A stretch of DNA of 64,000 bases from positions 16,458 to 80,457 of the forward strand of contig ASZZ01000008.1 in the NCBI GenBank assembly GCA_000430305.1, in the 5' to 3' direction. Both the position numbers and the translations under genes were made by a program. How positions within the stretch are numbered: position 1 is the first letter of the stretch; each line of letters begins with the position of its first letter. Source of the DNA: Streptococcus mitis 17/34 (GTDB lineage: Bacteria; Bacillota; Bacilli; Lactobacillales; Streptococcaceae). This document shows positions 49,232 to 60,413 of this stretch, one piece after another. The notes under the pieces are model-generated. The model saw nothing but the letters and a program-made list of their open reading frames with translations, was not told the DNA's origin and made no database searches.

Positions 49232-52200
49232 ATGGTTGATTATTCAAAAGTACATGAAGTAATTGCGGAAACAAATGAAGGGATTCTCTTGGCTGAGTAT
49301 CAACCAGAGTATCGCACAGATAGAGAATTTCAGTCTGAGGCAGATTTGGAAAGACAATTGCTTACGGATTTGGTCAATGGTCTCAATTATGAACGATTGG
49401 ATATCCATACTCCTTCAGAGCTTTTAGCGAATGTAAAGGTTCAAATTGAAAAGCTTAATAAGGTTACGTTTACAGATGCTGAATGGCAACGTTTTGTAGT
49501 CGAGTATTTAGACTGTCCCAATGAAGGTTTGGTTGAAAAAACACGAAAAATCCAAGAAAATCATATCTATGACTTTGTCTTTGATGATGGACGGATTAAA
49601 AATATTTTCATCCTCGACAAGAAAAATATTCATAACAACAGCATGCAGGTCATCAACCAAGTGACGCAAGTTGGGAGTCATACCAACCGTTATGATGTGA
49701 CAATTTTAGTCAATGGTCTTCCACTAGTTCAGATTGAATTAAAGAAGCGTGGAGTTAGTCTACAAGAAGCCTTTAATCAGGTTCACCGCTATAGTAAGGA
49801 AAGCTTTAATAGTGAAAATTCTTTGTATAAGTATGTTCAGATTTTTGTGATTTCTAATGGCACTTATACACGCTACTTTGCAAATACGACAGCTCAAACT
49901 AAAAATCACTATGAGTTTACCTGTGAGTGGGCGGACCGTAAGAATAAGACTATTCACGAATTGGAAGATTTTACTGTTACTTTCTTAAGCAAGCGTGTCC
50001 TCTTGGAAGTTTTAACCAAGTATTGTGTTTTTGATGTGGATAATACCTTGCTCATCATGCGCCCTTATCAGATAGCAGCTACCGAGAGTATTTTGAGAAA
50101 AATTCATTCCTCAAATGAGATGAAGAATTTTGGAACCATCAATGCTTGTGGCTATATCTGGCATACGACAGGTTCGGGGAAAACTTTAACCAGCTTTAAG
50201 ACTGCTCGCTTGGCAACAGAGTTGGACTATATTGACAAAGTGATATTCGTCGTAGATAGAAAAGATTTAGACTATCAAACCATGAAGGAATATCAAAAAT
50301 TCCAACAAAATTCAGTCAATGGTAGCAATAACACAAAAGAACTACAACGCAGTATCGAAGAAAATGATGATCGAATCGTTGTCACAACTATTCAAAAGTT
50401 AAATAAGTTTATCACTGCGAATCCTAATCATGAAGTCTATACTAAGAAATGTGTCTTGATTTTTGACGAGTGTCATCGTTCGCAGTTTGGCAAGGCTCAA
50501 AAGCGTATTAAGAAGGCTTTTAAACAGTATGCTCTATTTGGATTTACAGGAACACCGATTTTCCCAGAAAATAGTTTAACAGGAGAAACGACACAAGAAG
50601 TTTTTGGGGAACAACTTCATAACTACGTTATCACGGATGCTATTCGAGATAAAAAAAGTGTTGAAGTTCAAGGTCGATTACAACTATATCAAGCCTGAAA
50701 TCAATAAGTATAGAGAAGCTGAAAAAGCAGTTGGCCGAGAGATCGACGAGAAGAAACTCAAAAAGATGGAGAAGGAACTACTTCTACATCCCGAGCGGAT
50801 AGCAACTATCACAGAATACTTACTTCGCGTGTATAATACAAAAACACACCGAAATCAACACTATACTCATAAACAAAAACAATTAGCTGGATTTAATGCT
50901 ATGCTGGCTGTACAAAGTATTGAAGCAGCAAAATTGTACTATGAAGAGTTACAGCGACAACAAGCAGTATTACCAGAAGCTAAGCGTTTGAAGGTTGCGA
51001 CTATCTTTAGCTTTGCGCCTAATGAAGAACAGTCAGCTTATGGCGAAATTCAAGATGAAGAGCTAGAACCTCAAGATATAGCGATGCCTCTATCTTCTAA
51101 AGAGTTTCTTTCTAGAGCGATTGATGATTATAATCACATGTTTAAGACCAACTTCTCAGCTGATGGGAACGAGTTTCAAAATTACTATCGTGACCTTTCC
51201 AAACGCGTTAAATCCAAGGAAGTGGATTTGCTGATTGTGGTCGGTATGTTCTTGACGGGATTTGATGCCCCGACTATGAATACACTCTTTGTTGATAAAA
51301 ATCTACGTTATCATGGTTTGATTCAGGCGTTTTCGAGAACTAATCGAATTTTTAACAAGGTTAAACCTTTTGGGAATATTGTTTGTTTCCGTGATTTAGA
51401 AAAGGCTACGCAAGAAGCTATTAAGACTTTTGGAGACACCAATAAGCTTGAAATCATCTTAGAAAAAAGTTTTAGTGAATACATGGATGGTTTCGTGGAT
51501 CAAGTAACGGGTATCGAGGTCAAAGGCTATACTGCGGTTTGTCAGGAAATTCTGGAAAGATTCCCGAATCCGCAAGAAATTGAAACAGAGCATGATAAAA
51601 AAGAGTTTGTTAAGTTGTTTGGTGAATTATTGAAACTTGATAATGTTCTTCGAAACTATGACGAATTCCAAGAGATAGACAAACCTATTTCCGAAGGTTA
51701 TCTTCAGGATCTAAGAAGTACTTATGTGGAAATTCGAGATGAATTTTTGAATCTTAAAAATTATGAAAAGACCAAGGATTTGGATGTTGATCTTTCAGAG
51801 GTCGAATTTGAGATTGAACTCCTAAAAACAGATGAGATTAATCTGGACTACATTCTTGCATTGATTGTTGAAAAATCGAAGAATTCTGAGTCCAAAGAAG
51901 CAATGAAAGCAGAAGTTAGTCGTGTGATTCGTTCTAGTATTGATATCCGTGCCAAAGAAGAGTTGGTTATCGAATTTATCAATGACACCGATTTGCAAAA
52001 ATTGAAAGACCATGATGGGATTATCAATGCTTTCTATGAATATGGCAAGGAGCGCAAGAAAATCGCGATCCATGATCTAGCTGAGGCTGAGAAGCTTGTA
52101 GCTGATTATCAATTATTCATCGACAAATCAATTCAACGAGGTTATGCTGAGAACAGTGGGACTGATTTGGATTCGATTATTCCCCCAACTTCTCGTCGAC

Positions 52201-52277
52201 AGGGAGCGCGTGAACGGAAAAAGCAAGAAGTTTTACGTAAGATTCAGTTGTTGGTAGAGACTTATTCAGGTATTTAA
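49232..52277 (+). pseudogene. hsdR: Type I restriction endonuclease HsdR, frameshifted at a poly-A tract
   Basis: HsdR is the ATP-dependent translocase/nuclease of the type I system. The N-terminal nuclease-type region ([23 protein letters not shown] contains the D...ExK-like site), Walker [12 protein letters not shown], the DEAD-like [10 protein letters not shown] and motif GFTGTP lie in the first frame. It breaks in an A7 run (50651-50657). Removing one A gives [18 protein letters not shown] and joins to the second frame, which has motifs VGMFLTGFDAPTMNT and QAFSRTNRIFNKVK and runs to 52277. The corrected length is 1014 residues. Confidence 0.88.
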
Positions 52278-52401
52278 GGGGGTGTCGACCACGATTTATT
52301 AGAAAAATCAGGTTCTACAAAAAACACTATTTATTCGCTCATTTTTAAGTTAAAACTTTGTTTCCATATTTCCTGGAAACTGATAGAAAACAAGGAGAAA
52401 C

Positions 52402-52805
52402 ATGGAACAAACTAACCAAAAATCCCAGTGCCAACAACTCTGGCTAGGAACAAATATCTCGTCTTGAGTCATTCCAGCAATATTTACAATGAGATTCGCC
52501 AATACTTGAAGAATGAACAGGTGGAGGTGAGTAAGGTTCAAGAGATGATTGACCGTGCCTGTCAAATCCCAGAACACAGGGGTCAGGTTTGCAATGCCTT
52601 TCAACATGTTTGGGGCTATTTCAAAAAGAAAGCGACAGATGCTGAGCGCAAGGACTATATGCTCTTGCTTGATCGCTACCGCTTTGGTCAGGCTTCTAAG
52701 GAAGACTTGATTACTAAGACTCGAGACTTGCTTGATCGCTATCCAAATACCTATTTGCAACATTCGACTTTACTGAAAGGAGACTCCCATGAGACTTTGG
52801 CATGA
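52402..52805 (+). pseudogene. DUF1722/YbgA-type protein, frameshifted near the start
   Basis: The start ATG 52402, after AAGGAG, reads MEQTNQKSQCQQLW and then shifts at 52440-52444. One extra G gives ARNKYLVLSHSSNIYNEIRQYL and the rest of a 134-residue DUF1722 protein (ERKDYMLLLDRYRFGQASKEDLI). The function is unknown; the domain is often found beside photolyase-like or DNA-repair genes. Its stop overlaps the next gene by 17 bases. Confidence 0.78.
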
Positions 52806-53154
52806 GGCTTTGATTTCACAGCTTCCCCGTCCTCAACTCTTGGGGCAACATCGAGAGTGTTGCGCCCTACGTGGCAATGGCTGGGGCAGAAAGCATGCGA
52901 CGGTGGACTATGTCTTTACTCACTCGCCCTATCGTCTCTATGCCTATCATCGCTTGATCATGGAGGAAATGGCTAACCGTAGCTACAATGTCAGTCCAGA
53001 GTGGCTGGACAAGAACTATCGTGGCAAGACCTGCCCTCCTTACCAAGATTTGGTAGAGGAGAAGTTGACTAGTCCTATATACAGCGAACATGACGATGCC
53101 TACTATGAGGAGTGTTTGGATAATCTCCGTGAAAAGGGGATAGAGCTGGAATAA
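52789..53154 (+). CDS. TIGR02328 family protein (pyrimidine dimer glycosylase-like)
   Basis: A 121-residue protein starting MRLWHEALISQLPRPQLLGQHRE, with the core LRGNGWGRKHATVDYVFTHSPYRL. It belongs to the small family related to T4 endonuclease V (pyrimidine-dimer DNA glycosylase). DNA repair of UV damage is plausible but not shown. AAAGGAGA lies upstream of the ATG, and translation is likely coupled to the DUF1722 gene. Confidence 0.82.
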   Translation: MRLWHEALISQLPRPQLLGQHRECCALRGNGWGRKHATVDYVFTHSPYRLYAYHRLIMEEMANRSYNVSPEWLDKNYRGKTCPPYQDLVEEKLTSPIYSEHDDAYYEECLDNLREKGIELE

Positions 53155-53212
53155 TAGTAAGGATTGTCTCCAATTTATAACTCTTCCCGTAATTTTTTCG
53201 AATAATAAAGAT

Positions 53213-53245
53213 GAGACCTTTGGAATTTTCTAAGGTCTTTTTTTA
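53213..53245 (+). terminator. Intrinsic terminator after the TIGR02328 gene
   Basis: AGACCTT (53214-53220) and AAGGTCT (53232-53238) form a 7-bp stem with an 11-base loop, followed by TTTTT. Confidence 0.7.
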
Positions 53246-53291
53246 AAGTGTTGGGATTTACTTTTAATAACTTTAGAGTTATAATTTCTAA

Positions 53292-53348
53292 GGAGCACAG
53301 CGTGAACTGAAGGACTTAAAAGAAAGAGGGTTAAGTGATGAAGAATAG
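53292..53348 (+). pseudogene. 3' remnant of a HigB/RelE-type toxin gene
   Basis: An 18-codon open piece reads GAQRELKDLKERGLSDEE and stops at TAG 53346. This matches the usual C-terminal end of RelE/ParE-like toxins found directly before XRE antitoxins in streptococci. The rest of the toxin is missing, and a stop lies just upstream. It overlaps the antitoxin start in the standard way. Confidence 0.5.
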
Positions 53349-53631
53349 TGCCATTGGGAGTAATTGGAAGGATGTCCGGTCTGAACTCTTTACCAAGGAG
53401 GAAATCCTTGAAAGTGATATGCGAGTGGCTATTATGAGTGAGCTGATTGAGGCTAGGCATGAACAAGGAATCAGTCAGAAAAAGCTAGAAGAACTTAGTG
53501 GAGTAAGCCAGCCTGTCATAGCTAGAATGGAAACATGAAAGACTAGCCTCAGTTGCACACAGTCTTAAAAGTTCTAGCCAGTTTAGGAAAGACACTAGCA
53601 GTCGTCCCACTTGAACAGAAAAAAAGTTGAT
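53338..53631 (+). pseudogene. XRE-family (HigA-type) antitoxin, decayed
   Basis: The frame from ATG 53338 (MKNSAIGSNWKDVRSELFTKE) includes the helix-turn-helix ARHEQGISQKKLEELSGVSQPVIARMET and then meets TGA at 53536-53538. Downstream sequence still encodes the family C-terminus (VLKVLASLGKTLAVVPLEQK) when a substitution and small indels are allowed. Truncation at the end of the DNA-binding domain may leave a protein that binds DNA but has no partner toxin. Confidence 0.7.
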
Positions 53632-53982
53632 AGGGATGAAATTACTTGGTTGGCTAAAATCATTCACTGGATAATTTTACCTCCCGTCCGCACTTTTTCA
53701 GGGAAATATCAGAATTACAAAAGAAAAATAAACCTATAGTCTTTTCTAATAACAAGTCATAGTCACTTATAAGAATTACTAATAACACGTTTGACAAGTC
53801 TAACTAAAATACAGCCAAAAACAAGCTATATAAAGGATTTGAGGCAGTTGTCTCAGGTCTTTTTCTTTTGTTCAAAATAGAGGTATAGTTTCAAACTATA
53901 TCAAAGCCTAATTTTTTACAATTATACAGACGCATTCTTTTCTGTTAAGATAGTTTCAACAACAAATTTTGGAGGACACATC
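53632..53982. promoter_or_regulatory. metE control region with MET-box
   Basis: No gene is visible here. The palindrome TATAGTTTCAAACTATA (53884-53900) matches the streptococcal MET-box bound by the LysR-type MtaR/MetR regulator in response to methionine or homocysteine state. A related half-site (ATAGTTTCAAC) occurs near 53948-53958. A -10-like TTAAGAT near 53945 and GGAGGACACA before the metE ATG complete the leader. A weak TGAG/CTCA hairpin with T-run lies near 53838-53870. Confidence 0.75.
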
Positions 53983-56232
53983 ATGTCAACTACAATTATC
54001 GGTTTCCCTCGTTTGGGCGAATTCCGCGAATTAAAATTTACAACTGAAAAATACTTTAGAAAAGAAATCTCAGAAGAAGAACTCTTGGCAGCAGCAAAAG
54101 AATTGCGCGCTAAACACTGGAACATTGTCAAAGAAAAAGGCATCACTGAAATTCCATCAAATGACTTTTCTCACTATGATAACTTCCTAGACGCAGCTTT
54201 CCTTTTCAACGTGGTACCTGCTTCAGTTCAAAACTTGGACTTGTCTGACCTTGAGCGCTACTTTGCTTTGGGTCGTGGTTACCAAGGAGAAAAGGGGGAT
54301 GTTCGTGCCCTTCCAATGAAGAAATGGTTCAATACCAACTACCACTACATCGTGCCTAAATTTGAAAAAGACACTCAAGTTAAACTTGCAGGTCACAAGA
54401 TTTTCGATGAGTTCCAAGAAGCAAAAGAACTTGGTCTCAACACTCGTCCTGTTCTTGTAGGTCCATTCACTTTCCTTCAATTATCAGACTTTGAAGAAGG
54501 CGTGAAAGCAGAAGATTTCGTAGACAGCTTAGTAGCTGCTTACCAAGAAGTTTTTGCTAAATTGGCTGAACTTGGTGCGACTCGTATCCAATTGGATGAA
54601 GCGGCTCTTGTAAAAGACTTGACAGCTGAAGAAAAAGCACTCTTCTTGAACCTTTACAACAAATTATTGGCTGACAAAAAAGGTCTTGAAGTCTTGCTTC
54701 AAACTTACTTTGGAGATGTTCGTGACGTTTACGCTGACCTTGTAAACTTGCCAGTGGATGCAATCGGTTTGGACTTCGTTGAAGGTAAGAAAACTCTTGA
54801 ACTCGTTAAAGGTGGTTTCCCAGCTGACAAGACTCTTTATGCAGGTATTGTCAATGGTAAAAACATCTGGCGTAACAACTACGAAAAGAGCTTGGCTGTT
54901 CTTGAGCAAATCCCAGCTGAAAACATTGTTTTGACTAGCTCATGCTCACTCCTTCATGTGCCATTTACAACTGCTAACGAAGAATTTGAACCAGCTATCT
55001 TGAACCACTTTGCCTTTGCGGTTGAAAAATTGGATGAGATCCGTGACTTGGATGCTATCCGCAATGGTCAAGGTGCAGAGGCTCTTGCAGCTAACAAAGA
55101 ACTCTTTGCGACTGAACGTGTTGGTGAAAATGCTGAACTTCGTGCGCGTATCGCTGGTTTGACAGATGCTGACTACACTCGTTTGCCAGCTTTTGCAGAA
55201 CGTGAAGCCATCCAAGAAGAAGCTTTCAAACTTCCAGCTCTTCCAACAACAACTATCGGTTCATTCCCTCAAACAAAAGAAGTTCGTGCTAAACGTTTGG
55301 CTTACCGTAAAGGTGAATTGTCTCAAGAAGAGTACGACGCTTTCCTTGCTGAAACAATTGACGAATGGATCAAATGGCAAGAAGATATCGACTTTGATGT
55401 CCTTGTTCACGGTGAATTTGAGCGTAATGACATGGTTGAGTACTTCGGTCAAAACTTGTCAGGATACCTCTTCTCTAAAAATGGTTGGGTACAATCATAC
55501 GGTATGCGTGGGGTGAAACCACCAATCATCTGGGGTGATGTTACTCGTCTCAACCCTATCACTGTTAAATGGTCTAGCTATGCACAAAGCCGTACAAACA
55601 AACCTGTTAAAGGTATGTTGACTGGACCAGTAACTATTCTCAACTGGTCATTCCCACGTGAAGACATCTCTATCAAGGATTCAACTCTTCAAATCGCCCT
55701 TGCTATCAAGGATGAAGTGCTTGACCTTGAAGCTGCAGGTGTGAAAATCATCCAAATCGACGAGGCTGCTCTTCGTGAGAAATTGCCACTCCGTCGTAGC
55801 GACTGGTACGAAGACTACCTTGACTGGGCAATTCCTGCCTTCCGCTTGGTACACTCAACAGTAGCACCAGACACACAAATCCACACTCACATGTGTTACT
55901 CAGAATTTACAGATATCATCCCAGCTATCGATAACTTGGATGCGGACGTTATCTCATTTGAGGCTAGCCGCTCAAACCTTGAAATCTTGGACGAACTCAA
56001 AGCGAAAAACTTCCAAACAGAAGTAGGACCTGGGGTTTACGATATCCACTCACCTCGTGTGCCAAATGAAGGCGAAATCGACAATACAATCGAAGCCATC
56101 CTTGCTAAAGTGCCAAGCAAGAAAGTTTGGATCAACCCTGACTGTGGTTTGAAAACACGTGGTATTCCAGAAACAAAAGAAAGCTTGATCCGCCTTGTTG
56201 AAGCAGCTAAAGCTGCGCGTGAGAAATTGTAA
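53983..56232 (+). CDS. metE: Cobalamin-independent methionine synthase MetE
   Basis: MetE moves a methyl group from 5-methyl-THF-polyglutamate to homocysteine. The 749-residue protein has the two TIM-barrel halves typical of MetE. The zinc site in the C-terminal half is visible as HTHMCYSEF (His and Cys) and [10 protein letters not shown] (Cys), and the homocysteine region as [15 protein letters not shown]. Codon use is strongly biased, as in well-expressed streptococcal genes. It is followed by metF, which supplies its methyl donor. Confidence 0.96.
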   Translation: MSTTIIGFPRLGEFRELKFTTEKYFRKEISEEELLAAAKELRAKHWNIVKEKGITEIPSNDFSHYDNFLDAAFLFNVVPASVQNLDLSDLERYFALGRGYQGEKGDVRALPMKKWFNTNYHYIVPKFEKDTQVKLAGHKIFDEFQEAKELGLNTRPVLVGPFTFLQLSDFEEGVKAEDFVDSLVAAYQEVFAKLAELGATRIQLDEAALVKDLTAEEKALFLNLYNKLLADKKGLEVLLQTYFGDVRDVYADLVNLPVDAIGLDFVEGKKTLELVKGGFPADKTLYAGIVNGKNIWRNNYEKSLAVLEQIPAENIVLTSSCSLLHVPFTTANEEFEPAILNHFAFAVEKLDEIRDLDAIRNGQGAEALAANKELFATERVGENAELRARIAGLTDADYTRLPAFAEREAIQEEAFKLPALPTTTIGSFPQTKEVRAKRLAYRKGELSQEEYDAFLAETIDEWIKWQEDIDFDVLVHGEFERNDMVEYFGQNLSGYLFSKNGWVQSYGMRGVKPPIIWGDVTRLNPITVKWSSYAQSRTNKPVKGMLTGPVTILNWSFPREDISIKDSTLQIALAIKDEVLDLEAAGVKIIQIDEAALREKLPLRRSDWYEDYLDWAIPAFRLVHSTVAPDTQIHTHMCYSEFTDIIPAIDNLDADVISFEASRSNLEILDELKAKNFQTEVGPGVYDIHSPRVPNEGEIDNTIEAILAKVPSKKVWINPDCGLKTRGIPETKESLIRLVEAAKAAREKL

Positions 56233-56332
56233 GATAAGATTTCTCAAGAAGCACTGTTTGGTCAATCCGCCTGTTTCACTTGGATTATAAGAGTCCAGCT
56301 AACGAAAAATCAACTAGAAAAGGATAATGACT

Positions 56333-57199
56333 ATGTCACGCCAAACACCGTCACTCTCATTTGAAGTGTTCCCTCCAAACCCAGCCGTGGGTAATGATAA
56401 AATTATTTCTGCTCTTCGAGATATGCAGGAGTTGGCTCCTCACTTTATCAGTGTAACTGCCAGCAATAATAAATTTAATATCAAGGAAACGACGGTTCGT
56501 TTGGCTGACTTTATCCAAAATGACTTGGCGATTCCGACTATTGCTCACTTGCCAGCTATCTATTTGACTAAGGAAAAGGTTGCTGAAACCATTGCTGACT
56601 TGGACAAGGTTGGAGTGCAGAAAATCTTGGCTCTTCGTGGGGATATTATTCCAGATGTGGAGCCGCAAAAGGATTTTCGCTATGCAACCGACTTGATTGA
56701 GTTCATTAAGGAACAAGCTCCTCACTTTGATATTGTTGGTGCTTGTTATCCAGAAGGTCACCCTGATTCGCCAAATCAGATTTCAGATATTCAAAATCTT
56801 AAGAAGAAAGTGGATGCAGGCTGTTCCAGCCTTGTAACTCAGCTTTTCTTTGACAATGAGCGTTTCTATGATTTCCAAGATAAGTGCATCTTGGCTGGGA
56901 TTGATGTTCCCATTCATGCAGGAATTATGCCAATTCTGAATCGAAATCAGGCTCTCCGCCTCTTGAAGACTTGTGAAAATATCCATCTTCCACGCAAATT
57001 TAAAGCCATCTTAGACAAGTATGAGCATGACCCTGAGTCGCTCAGAGCAGCAGGACTTGCCTATGCAGTGGACCAAATCGTGGACTTGGTAACTCAGGAT
57101 GTTGCCGGTGTGCATCTCTACACTATGAACAATGCAGAAACAGCAAAATACATCCACCAAGCAACCCATGCCTTGTTTAATCATCAGTCTCTAGGATAA
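56333..57199 (+). CDS. metF: Methylenetetrahydrofolate reductase MetF
   Basis: MetF reduces 5,10-methylene-THF to 5-methyl-THF for MetE. The 288-residue flavoprotein has SLSFEVFPPNPAVGN, VTASNNKFN, the FAD-site region ILALRGDI and HAGIMPILNRNQ. I start at ATG 56333, eight bases after AGGA at 56321-56324; ATG 56327 is only two bases from it. The pair metE-metF probably shares the MET-box promoter. Confidence 0.94.
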   Translation: MSRQTPSLSFEVFPPNPAVGNDKIISALRDMQELAPHFISVTASNNKFNIKETTVRLADFIQNDLAIPTIAHLPAIYLTKEKVAETIADLDKVGVQKILALRGDIIPDVEPQKDFRYATDLIEFIKEQAPHFDIVGACYPEGHPDSPNQISDIQNLKKKVDAGCSSLVTQLFFDNERFYDFQDKCILAGIDVPIHAGIMPILNRNQALRLLKTCENIHLPRKFKAILDKYEHDPESLRAAGLAYAVDQIVDLVTQDVAGVHLYTMNNAETAKYIHQATHALFNHQSLG

Positions 57200-57206
57200 T
57201 AAAAAG

Positions 57207-57246
57207 CAAACCATTCTTCTCAGGTGAGGGGAATGGTTCCTTTTTA
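57207..57246 (+). terminator. Intrinsic terminator after metF
   Basis: AACCATTC (57209-57216) and GAATGGTT (57231-57238) form an 8-bp stem with a 14-base loop, followed by CCTTTTT. Confidence 0.75.
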
Positions 57247-57566
57247 ATGGTAAAGACCGCACTTTTTAAGAAAAATATGATAAAATAGACTCTGTACGTA
57301 CTTGATACAAAGATGAGGGTATAAACAGATTTTTAACTATTCAAATCTGCTATAAAAAGGACAAATACTAAAGAATAATATTTTTAAACTTTTCAAAGTA
57401 TCTAGGTAGTTGAACACGGGCTAAATCCCTAGTGAAAAAGATAGATTTCCTGGTGTGTATCGCACACTGCGTCAATCTCCTATTTTCATACGGGATTCTT
57501 TACGCCCTTTGTATCCTGATCTTTGTAGGCAAGGCGTATAATTTCATCAATCCAAAGGGGATTAAA
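57247..57566 (+). promoter_or_regulatory. Long structured leader of pnp
   Basis: No gene is supported here. An extended -10 (TATGATAAAAT, near 57277-57287) would start a leader of about 270 bases. It can form CAGATTT/AAATCTG (57326-57332 with 57343-57349), CTAGG/CCTAG (57402-57406 with 57428-57432) and GTGTG/CACAC (57453-57457 with 57463-57467). In other bacteria PNPase controls its own mRNA through leader structure; the same is possible here but only inferred. Confidence 0.5.
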
Positions 57567-59780
57567 ATGACAAAACAAGTGTTTCAAACGACTTTTGCGG
57601 GTCGTGAGTTAATCGTAGAGACTGGTCAGGTTGCTAAGCAAGCAAATGGTGCAGTTGTCGTGCGTTACGGTGAGTCAACTGTCTTGACTGCTGCCGTTAT
57701 GTCTAAGAAGATGGCAACTGGGGATTTCTTCCCACTCCAAGTCAACTACGAAGAAAAAATGTATGCAGCTGGGAAGTTTCCTGGTGGCTTTATGAAACGT
57801 GAAGGACGTCCTTCAACAGATGCAACCTTGACAGCGCGTTTGATTGACCGTCCAATCCGTCCTATGTTTGCGGAAGGTTTCCGTAATGAAGTCCAAGTTA
57901 TCAACACAGTGCTTTCTTATGATGAAAATGCTTCAGCACCAATGGCTGCTATGTTTGGTTCATCCTTGGCACTTTCCATTTCAGATATTCCATTTGACGG
58001 TCCAATCGCTGGTGTCCAAGTGGGATATGTAGATGGTCAAATCATCATCAACCCTACGCAAGAACAAGCAGAGCAATCTCTTCTTGAATTAACAGTAGCT
58101 GGTACCAAACACGCTATCAACATGGTTGAGTCTGGTGCCAAAGAATTGTCAGAAGAAATCATGTTAGAAGCCCTTCTTAAAGGGCACGAAGCAGTCAAAG
58201 AATTGATTGCCTTCCAAGAAGAAATCGTTGCCGCAGTTGGTAAAGAAAAAGCAGAAGTGGAATTACTTCATGTGGATGCGGACTTGCAGGCTGAAATCAT
58301 CGCAGCCTACAACAGTGACCTCCAAAAAGCGGTTCAAGTAGAAGAAAAATTGGCTCGTGAAGCTGCAACTCAAGCAGTTAAAGACCAAGTGACTGCTGTT
58401 TACGAAGAAAAATATGCAGACCATGAAGAATTCGACCGTATCATGCGTGATGTGGCTGAAATCTTGGAACAGATGGAACACGCTGAAGTGCGCCGCTTGA
58501 TTACAGAAGACAAGGTGCGTCCTGATGGACGTAAGGTCGATGAGATTCGTCCTTTGGATGCGGTTGTTGACTTCTTACCACGTGTGCACGGTTCAGGTCT
58601 CTTCACTCGTGGACAAACTCAGGCTCTTTCAGTCTTGACTTTGGCTCCGATGGGAGAAACTCAAATCATTGATGGTTTGGATCCAGAGTATAAGAAACGC
58701 TTTATGCACCACTATAACTTTCCTCAATACTCTGTAGGGGAGACTGGACGCTACGGTGCGCCAGGTCGTCGTGAAATTGGTCACGGTGCTCTCGGTGAGC
58801 GTGCACTTGCTCAAGTCTTGCCAAGCTTGGAGGAATTCCCATACGCTATTCGTCTAGTGGCAGAAGTTTTGGAATCAAACGGTTCTTCTTCTCAAGCCTC
58901 TATCTGTGCGGGAACTCTTGCCCTTATGGCTGGTGGTGTGCCAATCAAGGCGCCAGTAGCTGGTATTGCCATGGGTCTCATCTCAGATGGAAATAACTAC
59001 ACTGTCTTGACAGATATTCAAGGTTTGGAAGATCACTTTGGAGACATGGACTTTAAGGTCGCAGGTACTCGTGACGGGATTACAGCCCTTCAAATGGATA
59101 TCAAGATCCAAGGGATTACTGCAGAAATCTTGACAGAGGCTCTTGCTCAAGCTAAGAAAGCGCGCTTTGAAATCCTTGATGTGATTGAAGCAACCATTCC
59201 AGAAGTTCGTCCAGAATTGGCTCCAACTGCTCCGAAAATTAATACCATCAAGATTGATGTGGATAAGATTAAGATTGTCATCGGTAAGGGTGGCGAAACT
59301 ATCGACAAGATTATCGCTGAAACAGGCGTTAAGATTGATATCGACGAAGAAGGAAATGTATCTATCTACTCTAGTGACCAAGATGCAATTAACCGTGCTA
59401 AAGAAATCATTGCTGGTTTGGTTCGTGAAGCTAAAGTGGATGAAGTTTACCACGCTAAGGTTGTTCGTATCGAGAAATTTGGTGCCTTTGTTAACCTCTT
59501 TGACAAGACAGATGCCCTCGTACACATCTCTGAAATGGCTTGGACTCGTACCAACCGTGTAGAAGACTTGGTCGAAATCGGAGATGAAGTCGATGTTAAG
59601 GTTATCAAGATTGATGAAAAAGGTCGTATCGATGCTTCTATGAAGGCTCTTCTTCCTCGTCCGCCAAAACCTGAGCATGATGAAAAGGGTGAAAAGTCTG
59701 AGAGACCTCACCGCCCACGTCATCATAAGGACCACAAACCTAAGAAAGAATTTACAGAAACACCAAAAGATTCAGAATAA
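57567..59780 (+). CDS. pnp: Polyribonucleotide nucleotidyltransferase (PNPase)
   Basis: PNPase degrades RNA 3' to 5' with phosphate. The 737-residue protein has two RNase PH domains (first from residue 10, second from about 310 with [18 protein letters not shown]), a KH domain ([17 protein letters not shown], near 560) and an S1 domain ([23 protein letters not shown]), then a charged tail. I start at ATG 57567 with AAAGGGG upstream. An in-frame GTG at 57432 would add 45 hydrophobic residues foreign to the family. Confidence 0.96.
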   Translation: MTKQVFQTTFAGRELIVETGQVAKQANGAVVVRYGESTVLTAAVMSKKMATGDFFPLQVNYEEKMYAAGKFPGGFMKREGRPSTDATLTARLIDRPIRPMFAEGFRNEVQVINTVLSYDENASAPMAAMFGSSLALSISDIPFDGPIAGVQVGYVDGQIIINPTQEQAEQSLLELTVAGTKHAINMVESGAKELSEEIMLEALLKGHEAVKELIAFQEEIVAAVGKEKAEVELLHVDADLQAEIIAAYNSDLQKAVQVEEKLAREAATQAVKDQVTAVYEEKYADHEEFDRIMRDVAEILEQMEHAEVRRLITEDKVRPDGRKVDEIRPLDAVVDFLPRVHGSGLFTRGQTQALSVLTLAPMGETQIIDGLDPEYKKRFMHHYNFPQYSVGETGRYGAPGRREIGHGALGERALAQVLPSLEEFPYAIRLVAEVLESNGSSSQASICAGTLALMAGGVPIKAPVAGIAMGLISDGNNYTVLTDIQGLEDHFGDMDFKVAGTRDGITALQMDIKIQGITAEILTEALAQAKKARFEILDVIEATIPEVRPELAPTAPKINTIKIDVDKIKIVIGKGGETIDKIIAETGVKIDIDEEGNVSIYSSDQDAINRAKEIIAGLVREAKVDEVYHAKVVRIEKFGAFVNLFDKTDALVHISEMAWTRTNRVEDLVEIGDEVDVKVIKIDEKGRIDASMKALLPRPPKPEHDEKGEKSERPHRPRHHKDHKPKKEFTETPKDSE

Positions 59781-59795
59781 GAAAAGGAGAAATGT

Positions 59796-60413
59796 ATGGG
59801 ATGGTGGCGCGAAACCATTGATATCGTAAAAGAAAATGATCCAGCGGCCCGCACCACTTTGGAGGTTTTGCTGACTTATCCAGGTGTCAAGGCTTTGGCG
59901 GCCCACCGTCTCTCGCATTTTCTCTGGAAGCATGGCTTCAAACTCCTAGCTCGTATGCACAGTCAGTTCTGGCGCTTTTGGACTCAGATTGAGATTCATC
60001 CAGGTGCTCAGATCGATTCAGGTGTCTTTATTGACCACGGTTCAGGCCTGGTAATTGGAGAGACAGCGATTGTTGAAAAAGGCGTTCTTCTCTATCACGG
60101 AGTAACCCTTGGTGGGACTGGTAAGGATGTTGGTAAACGCCATCCGACTGTGCGCAAGGGAGCTCTCATATCAGCTCATGCTCAGGTTATCGGACCAGTG
60201 GAAATTGGTGAAAATGCTAAGGTCGGTGCAGCAGCAGTTGTTGTAGCAGATGTACCTAGTGATGTGACGGTTGTCGGTATTCCTGCTAAGATTGTCCGAG
60301 TTCATGGACAGAAGGATGAGCCAACGATTCATGAAGTTGAAGAAAAAAGAGAGTACTACGTCAATAAACTCGAGCAGGCTAAAGAAGCCAGTCACAGATC
60401 GTCTGGTTTGTAG
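59796..60413 (+). CDS. cysE: Serine O-acetyltransferase CysE
   Basis: CysE makes O-acetylserine, the first step in cysteine synthesis. The 205-residue protein has the N-terminal helical part and left-handed beta-helix hexapeptide repeats (IHPGAQIDSGVFIDHGSGLVIG, in part; HGVTLGGTGKDVGKRHPT). AAAAGGAG precedes the ATG, 15 bases after pnp. Its product links to cysS further on. Confidence 0.94.
   Translation: MGWWRETIDIVKENDPAARTTLEVLLTYPGVKALAAHRLSHFLWKHGFKLLARMHSQFWRFWTQIEIHPGAQIDSGVFIDHGSGLVIGETAIVEKGVLLYHGVTLGGTGKDVGKRHPTVRKGALISAHAQVIGPVEIGENAKVGAAAVVVADVPSDVTVVGIPAKIVRVHGQKDEPTIHEVEEKREYYVNKLEQAKEASHRSSGL

Noticed and set aside
57432-57566. N-terminal 45-residue extension of PNPase
   Set aside because: No RBS before GTG 57432, hydrophobic sequence absent from the family, and a good AAAGGGG before ATG 57567.
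58983-59735. 250-residue minus-strand ORF opposite pnp
   Set aside because: It is the antisense shadow of a codon-biased real gene, with no RBS or recognisable domain.
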